Assembly: GCA_907165135.1 (NCBI GenBank)
Contig: OU015566.1
Span: forward strand, 1,366,501 to 1,430,500
DNA length: 64,000 nt
Direction: 5' to 3'
Source of the DNA: Oikopleura dioica
Taxonomy: Eukaryota; Chordata; Appendicularia; Copelata; Oikopleuridae
Below, piece after piece: positions 58,801 through 64,000 of the stretch. The stretch's first letter is position 1, and every line of letters begins with the position of its first letter. Under the pieces are notes generated by a model that was given only the letters and a program-made list of their open reading frames with translations, made no database searches and was not told where the DNA came from. A program made the translations under genes and the position numbers.

Positions 58801-61800
58801 CAGAGCTAGAACTGAGCCAGTTGCATGATTGATCCGCACCACAAGGATATCGGCCAGGATAAGTTGTTGCATCGCAGATATCTATCTTGACACATTCTGT
58901 TTCCGCTGCATTGTACTCGTATCCTTCTGGACAACGGCAGAAAAATGATCCCATGATATCGACACATTCTTCATCTGCTGCAGTGCAAGTGTGCTGATCG
59001 GTAGCGCATTCATCGATATTGTAGCAAATAAGACCATTTCCAGATGTTCCTTTGGCTTCGTAGCCGTCGATACAGCGGCAGTCCTTGACTGCTGAGCCGG
59101 CAACGCCTGTGTCGACGGTCATAAAGCACTCAAGAGTATTTGGATCAGCTAGAGGTGCGTAAGTGCCGCAGAAACTTGTATCGGTGCAAATGGGATCAAT
59201 GCAATCGTAGCCACCGTCAGTATCAGTGCAGTACTCCATACTATAACACTCATTATCTGAGTCGACAGTGCACTCGTTGATATTTGTGCAAGTGACTGCA
59301 TTTTCTCCGACACCAACTGTCCATCCGATCAAAGTATTTCCAACTATGTTATCACACTCGCAGTGATAGTAGCCAATGTCATTGACACACTTTGATCCCG
59401 TGACAGTCAAATCACATGGATCATTGTCACACTCGTTTATATCAACACAGCCAAGTGCTCCATCGTACTCGAATCCAGACGGACAGATACAAATTTCTGT
59501 CGCTGCATCTCCTATGATCTGAACCTCGCACTCTGAAGGTGGGTGATTGGCTACAGTCGAATCAACGCAAGTGTCGACGCTGCAAAGTTTCAAACATTCG
59601 TATGATCCATCAGTATTAATGCAATGCAGTCCACCGAGTGCTGAGCTGACAGAAGTTCCATCTAAGAAAGTGACTGAAGTCAAAGAGGCCCAATCAGGAT
59701 TGCAAGCATCGGTGTCTCCATCTTGAGGATCATTCGCGATGCCGTCTTCGCACTCGTTTATGTCTACACACTCAAGGTAAGGAGTAGCTGGATCTTTTTC
59801 ATTGTCGTAATATCCTTTTGGACAGTAGCAATTTACTCCCCCATCGAGATTTTCACATTCTGCTTCGATAGCTCCAGTGATTGCCCCACCAGCGTCGGTA
59901 GCGTCACAATAGTTAAGCGTTGAGCACTCATTGATGTCATCACATATTGAGCCATTAAACTCATATCCTTCATCACATATACATTTTTCTCCTTTTGCGG
60001 TTTTGTCAGTGGAGGGATCCACGTATCCATTGTGAATTCCCATCAGATAGAAAAGATTACCATCATGATCAACAACGCATCGACCATGATCCCCGCAAAC
60101 CGTATGATCAGTACACTCGTTATCGCATGTGTATGATCCATCCAAGTTGATGCAGTAATCGGCGCTAAGACAATTATGAAGAACTTGATTATTATAGGTT
60201 ATTTCATCACATTCATCGATGTCAGTGCAGCTGTATTGTTGAGTGATTTCATCGTATGATAAATCATAGCCAGGAAGACATGAGCAGTAAAAACTCCCAT
60301 CAGTATTGGTACACAGTTGACTCTGGTGACCATGGTCATCAAGGTTATCAAAGTTGCAGTTATGAGTGATTCTGACCGTGTCGCTATCAACATCGAGTCC
60401 TTGACATTCATCGACGTCTACGCAGCTAACATCACCAACATCCTTTGTTTTCCAGTCCGGAGAAAGAGCACTTCCGGCATTGTAAACATATCCCGTTTTA
60501 CAGTGGCACTGAGGTCCCGCTGTTGCGTCGAATTCACAGTACGTATGATCTCCAGTACAATCGACGCCAGCTGCACATTCCCAAGTGCACGAGTAACTTC
60601 CTTCGTTATCAGTGCAAAGACTGGCTGAAGTACATTCGATAGAAACATCATTCCATAGCGGATTCGCGACAGATGTAGTCGCAGCTTCATTATTTACACT
60701 ATCGGCGCACTCGTTGATATCGATGCACTCAATATCTGGGCTTGTCGGGTCGAGTCCAGTGTTCGGATCTTTCATGTATCCATGAGCGCAATCAATGTAG
60801 TATGATCCAAGTGTATTGACACATTTGAACGGAGTTAATCGATGATCGTTTTTATTATTGACGTTGATTGTCTCGTTTTCCGACTCAATTTTCACGCAGA
60901 TGTTATCAGCAGTAGCAGCGCCATTTGTATCCTCGATGTTTTTACAAAAGCCGACGTTACAATCGTTGTTGACTGTATCAGTACATGTAATGTCGGTGAA
61001 ACCAGTGTACAGCGCGTTTGTGTTGAAACAGTCCCAAAGACCGTAAAGCTCGTCAGCTACACAATCAGCTGAACACTCATCAACATCGTTGCAAACGCCA
61101 GCATCAGTGTCTCGTTTGTAACCCTGGATGCAGTTGATTGTCACTCCGATCGTTCCCCAAGACCCGGTTTCTCTCCTTCTTCTTGATGACTCGATGTTTC
61201 CGGCCTCGTACTGTGCCCAATACTCTTCCCAAGTATGGACTCCATCAACAGTGCCGTTCAATCCCATTACACAGCGTTCTTTGTTTTCAAAGGTCGCAGT
61301 GCATGGAACTGGCTCACACTCCGGCGGGTAGCAATTTTCTTGAAGATAGTCCCAAGTGTCGTCCAAACATTCGTAATTTGGTGATCCGTCAAAAAAGCAC
61401 TTGTAGAGGTGCGAATTGATTTCCCATTTGAAGACATCTTGACACGTGATTTTCGGATCTTCGGAGCATTGATCAATTGTTCCACAGATAAATGCATCAG
61501 CATTATTCGGATGTTCAAAGGAGGACTGGCATGTATGTGCCTCTGGGCAATCGCAGTCCAGATTGAATTCCTCCGTGCAAATTTGAGTACATTCAGAAGG
61601 ATGAGTGCATTCCCAAAAATTCGCCTTCATGCATGTTGTCCCGTGAGGGCAACGGAAGATACAGTCCGATTTCGAAAAACAATACTCTTGCTCACAGCTC
61701 CAGCCGACGCCTTCACCTTCACAGTCCCATGCGCAAATGTCGGAAGAAGCTGCTCCATCGCAGGTGAGTACGGATGGATCTGGCAAAACCCAGCCAGGCG

Positions 61801-64000
61801 AGCCGGGCTTGACATAAGGACCTCCAACTGGGCATTTGAGGCCAAATGCATCGCATGGATCTCCACTGCAAGTCTGACCAGCATCAACTGAGCAATCCTC
61901 TCTCTTTGTACACAGCCCCGGGCCGTTGTCACAAGTCATGTCACATGGGCATTCAAAGCACGTCGCATCACCTTGTTCGTCAATTTGAACACTTTGGGCG
62001 GTCTCACACGCACAAGAGTACCCCTCTTCTTCATCTACGCAAAGAGTGCATCCACAGGAGTGGAAATCATCTGCGCATTCATTGACCAAGAGGCATTCTT
62101 TCCCGTCAAAGTCGTAGTAGAAACCGCCATTTTTGCAATTGCACTTGTAGTCTCCGTGGTAGTCCCAAATTTTCCTCGATTCCAAGTGCTCCTCGCAAGT
62201 GTGATCAGTTCCACATGAGTGAAGAGAGCAAGGATCGGAAGGGCCACAGATATGAGCATCATAGCCAGATCCAGCTGAAGTAACGCCAGCGATCCCACAG
62301 CACTGAGTGTCGTAAGTGTTAAAATTGCTATCTACTGTTTCGTCAATGCAATTGATTGAGCTCCCACAGAGATATTCCGTTTGAACTTTTTTCATGCACA
62401 TTATTGCGCTTGTGGGAGAATTGGCTATTTGTTCGATAGTCATTCCGCATTCGCCACTTGCTCCTCTCGTGTACTCAATTGCGTATTCTCCGGTTCCAGT
62501 GTCAAAAAGCGCAGCGTAAACGTCTTCGCTAGCACATTGATCCAAGCAAAGTTTAAATTCGTTCTCGACAACATCACCGGGCAAAAAGTCATCCAAACAG
62601 AGATCCGTTCCCCATTCACCCGGATCGTTATGATTCGGCAATCCTCCATAATAAACTGGAGTCGCAGAGGGCGCAGATAGAATCAAGGAATCAGCGCCAT
62701 CAGCTTTTATGCCAAGAAAAACCCGGAAAGTTGGGACTGTTTCAGACCATGAAGCATGTGGAGTATTTTGAAAATAATCGATTGCTTGTCCAATCCCGCT
62801 TGTTGAAAAGCTTTCCATGCCAGTTCCAAAAGGCAGTGTCATATCGTATTGGGCGCAGATGCCTTCGAGGTCATCGATGTCATTTGGACCGCTGTTGATG
62901 TTTTCAATAATTGCGTATTTGTATCCCATCAGATCAACAGTGTAAGTCGGATCCCCTCCAAAGTTGCTATACTCAAAATGGTGATAAGAGTTGACAGCGT
63001 CTGCGAGACCAAGGTTTCCGTCCGAAATCGCAAGGGGAACTTCTTTGTCAAGTATTGCTGGGTCGAGAGGAAAGGCTCCGCAAGCAGAATGATCTAATGA
63101 TGACATGTCGAGGATTTTTCCAAATTCATAGTTTGGGTTCACATATTGCTTCGGCTCAAGACTTTCGCAGTCAAAAAAGTGAAATTTGACTTCTGCGATT
63201 CTGATTGCCGGATCAGTGACAACCAAAAAGACGGCATCAGTCACGATCGAATGGTTAGTTGAGCCAACGCTGATCTCGTATGTATTTGGCGCATCTCCTT
63301 CGCCGCTCAAGTCCCATCGAGTGTCCAATATATCGCCAAAGCCAACATCATTGATGTGTGCATAAATCCTGGTTCGGTCAAATTCGATTTTTGGCCCTCT
63401 ATATTCAGCTCCTGGCAAATTACTTGGCTCTGAAATTCCGCCGAACTGGAGTCGATCAATTGTTGATTGGTGAAGAGTGATTTCAACACGATCGAAAAGC
63501 ATCTTTTTCCGCGTTACATAGTCATCTTTTTCGAAAAAATAAAAATTAAGCTGAAAGTCATGCGAATCAGGAATATCGGAAGCTTGGTATGATTGGTTGA
63601 AATGATCAAACTCAAAGAAAGTGTTTGGGTCGTCGTCGAAAAGATGATCTACTTCGTACTCTATCGAATTGTCGGCAAGAGTCCATTGTTTTATTTTTCG
63701 ATCTCCAATGATGTCGAATCGAATGGCTGCATGATTTTCCGGGTCCTTATCCGCCCACATTGGAGAAATCCACATTCCCTTCCAAGTCTGGTCTTCAATG
63801 AGGGAGGAATCAGGATAGCAAGGAGGAGCTGAACAACTTGCTCCTCCATTCACCCAATTGGTCGGCCAAACTTTTCGAAAACCCACTGGCATTCGCTCTC
63901 GCTCAAGTCCCTCGCAGTATCCAACTTCGACCTCCGGCTCGCCACAAGTCCATTGTGCTCCATCCCAAACAGCGTTCACTGATTTATCCGCGCATTCGCA
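49829..64000 (-). CDS. Giant extracellular EGF-repeat protein with SUEL-type lectin domain (5' end beyond window)
   Basis: Eleven exons in view: 64000-52985 (open at the edge), then 52938-52658, 52490-52216, 52175-51720, 51646-51264, 51220-50776, 50729-50538, 50494-50322, 50282-50153, 50109-49980 and 49934-49829; more than 4,500 residues. Dozens of EGF modules, most of the calcium-binding type (D[IV][ND]EC ... CxNxxGSYxCxC), occupy most of it. The N-terminal visible part (61-64 kb) has a sushi-like end (WDGAQWTC), a beta-rich region with a DDDPNTFFEF motif reminiscent of discoidin domains, and a Trp-poor C-type-lectin-like stretch. At about 58094-58400 lies a galactose-binding SUEL-type domain (FLECPAGSTISVTYAAHGRWD ... 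CKGQESCEF ... VDIKWDC). No membrane segment is seen at the C-terminus, so it is probably secreted matrix, fibrillin-like. Intron 51647-51719 is GC-AG. Confidence 0.85.

Noticed and set aside
50124-62680. Numerous open frames on both strands across the EGF gene
   Set aside because: Shadows of the repetitive Cys/Asp-rich coding frame; only the frame with regular EGF cysteines is supported.

Overview
This is an animal nuclear window, and the best fit is an appendicularian (larvacean) tunicate related to Oikopleura or Fritillaria. The reasons are: a very compact gene layout; many introns of about 38-50 nt; several reading-frame-supported introns whose ends are not GT-AG (notably GA-AG); chordate genes (posterior Hox, CEP78, ZCCHC7, EFCAB10, TRIC channel, ceramide synthase); and cellulose-related genes (two GH9 family proteins and a CBM2-like secreted protein). 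The species cannot be named from the sequence alone. Exon chains below were built by hand. For nearly every gene the exon lengths sum to a multiple of three with frame kept across each junction, which is the main support for them.

Layout. 1-1051: 3' part of an unrecognised + gene. 1283-2961 (-): arylsulfatase. 4576-8330 (-): 12-exon nuclear-type protein with Cys pairs, Pro-rich, RS and coiled-coil regions. 8840-9372 (+): EFCAB10. 9744-11916 (+): CEP78. 12290-14058 (+): unknown gene with a transposon in its first coding exon. 14798-18437 (+): ZCCHC7 (Air1/2-like zinc knuckles). 19562-22124 (+): PTP1B-like phosphatase with a C-terminal membrane anchor. 22445-23751 (-): TRIC/TMEM38 channel. 23909-24856 (-): posterior Hox gene. 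24857-27827: gene-poor, with two weak membrane-protein candidates and a hairpin element.

27828-36278 is an extracellular/cellulose neighbourhood: a GH9 cellulase with a long Thr-rich and Cys-rich tail, a second GH9 protein that has lost catalytic residues, a ceramide synthase on the other strand, and a small secreted CBM2-like protein. It is followed by a small membrane protein (36933-37305), a secreted PLA2-like protein lacking the catalytic His/Asp pair (37998-39210), an ankyrin/helical protein with a second transposon in an exon (39451-41628) preceded on the same strand by a 70-residue ORF, about 4 kb of transposon-rich gene-poor DNA (41.9-46.2 kb), an ankyrin gene (46234-47815), an unresolved gene (48119-48983), and a giant EGF-repeat extracellular protein with a SUEL-type lectin domain (49829 to beyond 64000).

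The most striking theme is non-autonomous DNA transposons with 8-bp target-site duplications (hAT-like), in at least four families. Two sit inside coding exons where only exact removal, as a spliced intron, restores a sensible protein. One of these gives GA-AG ends, the same non-canonical class seen at three other introns here. The window therefore appears to catch intron gain by transposon insertion.
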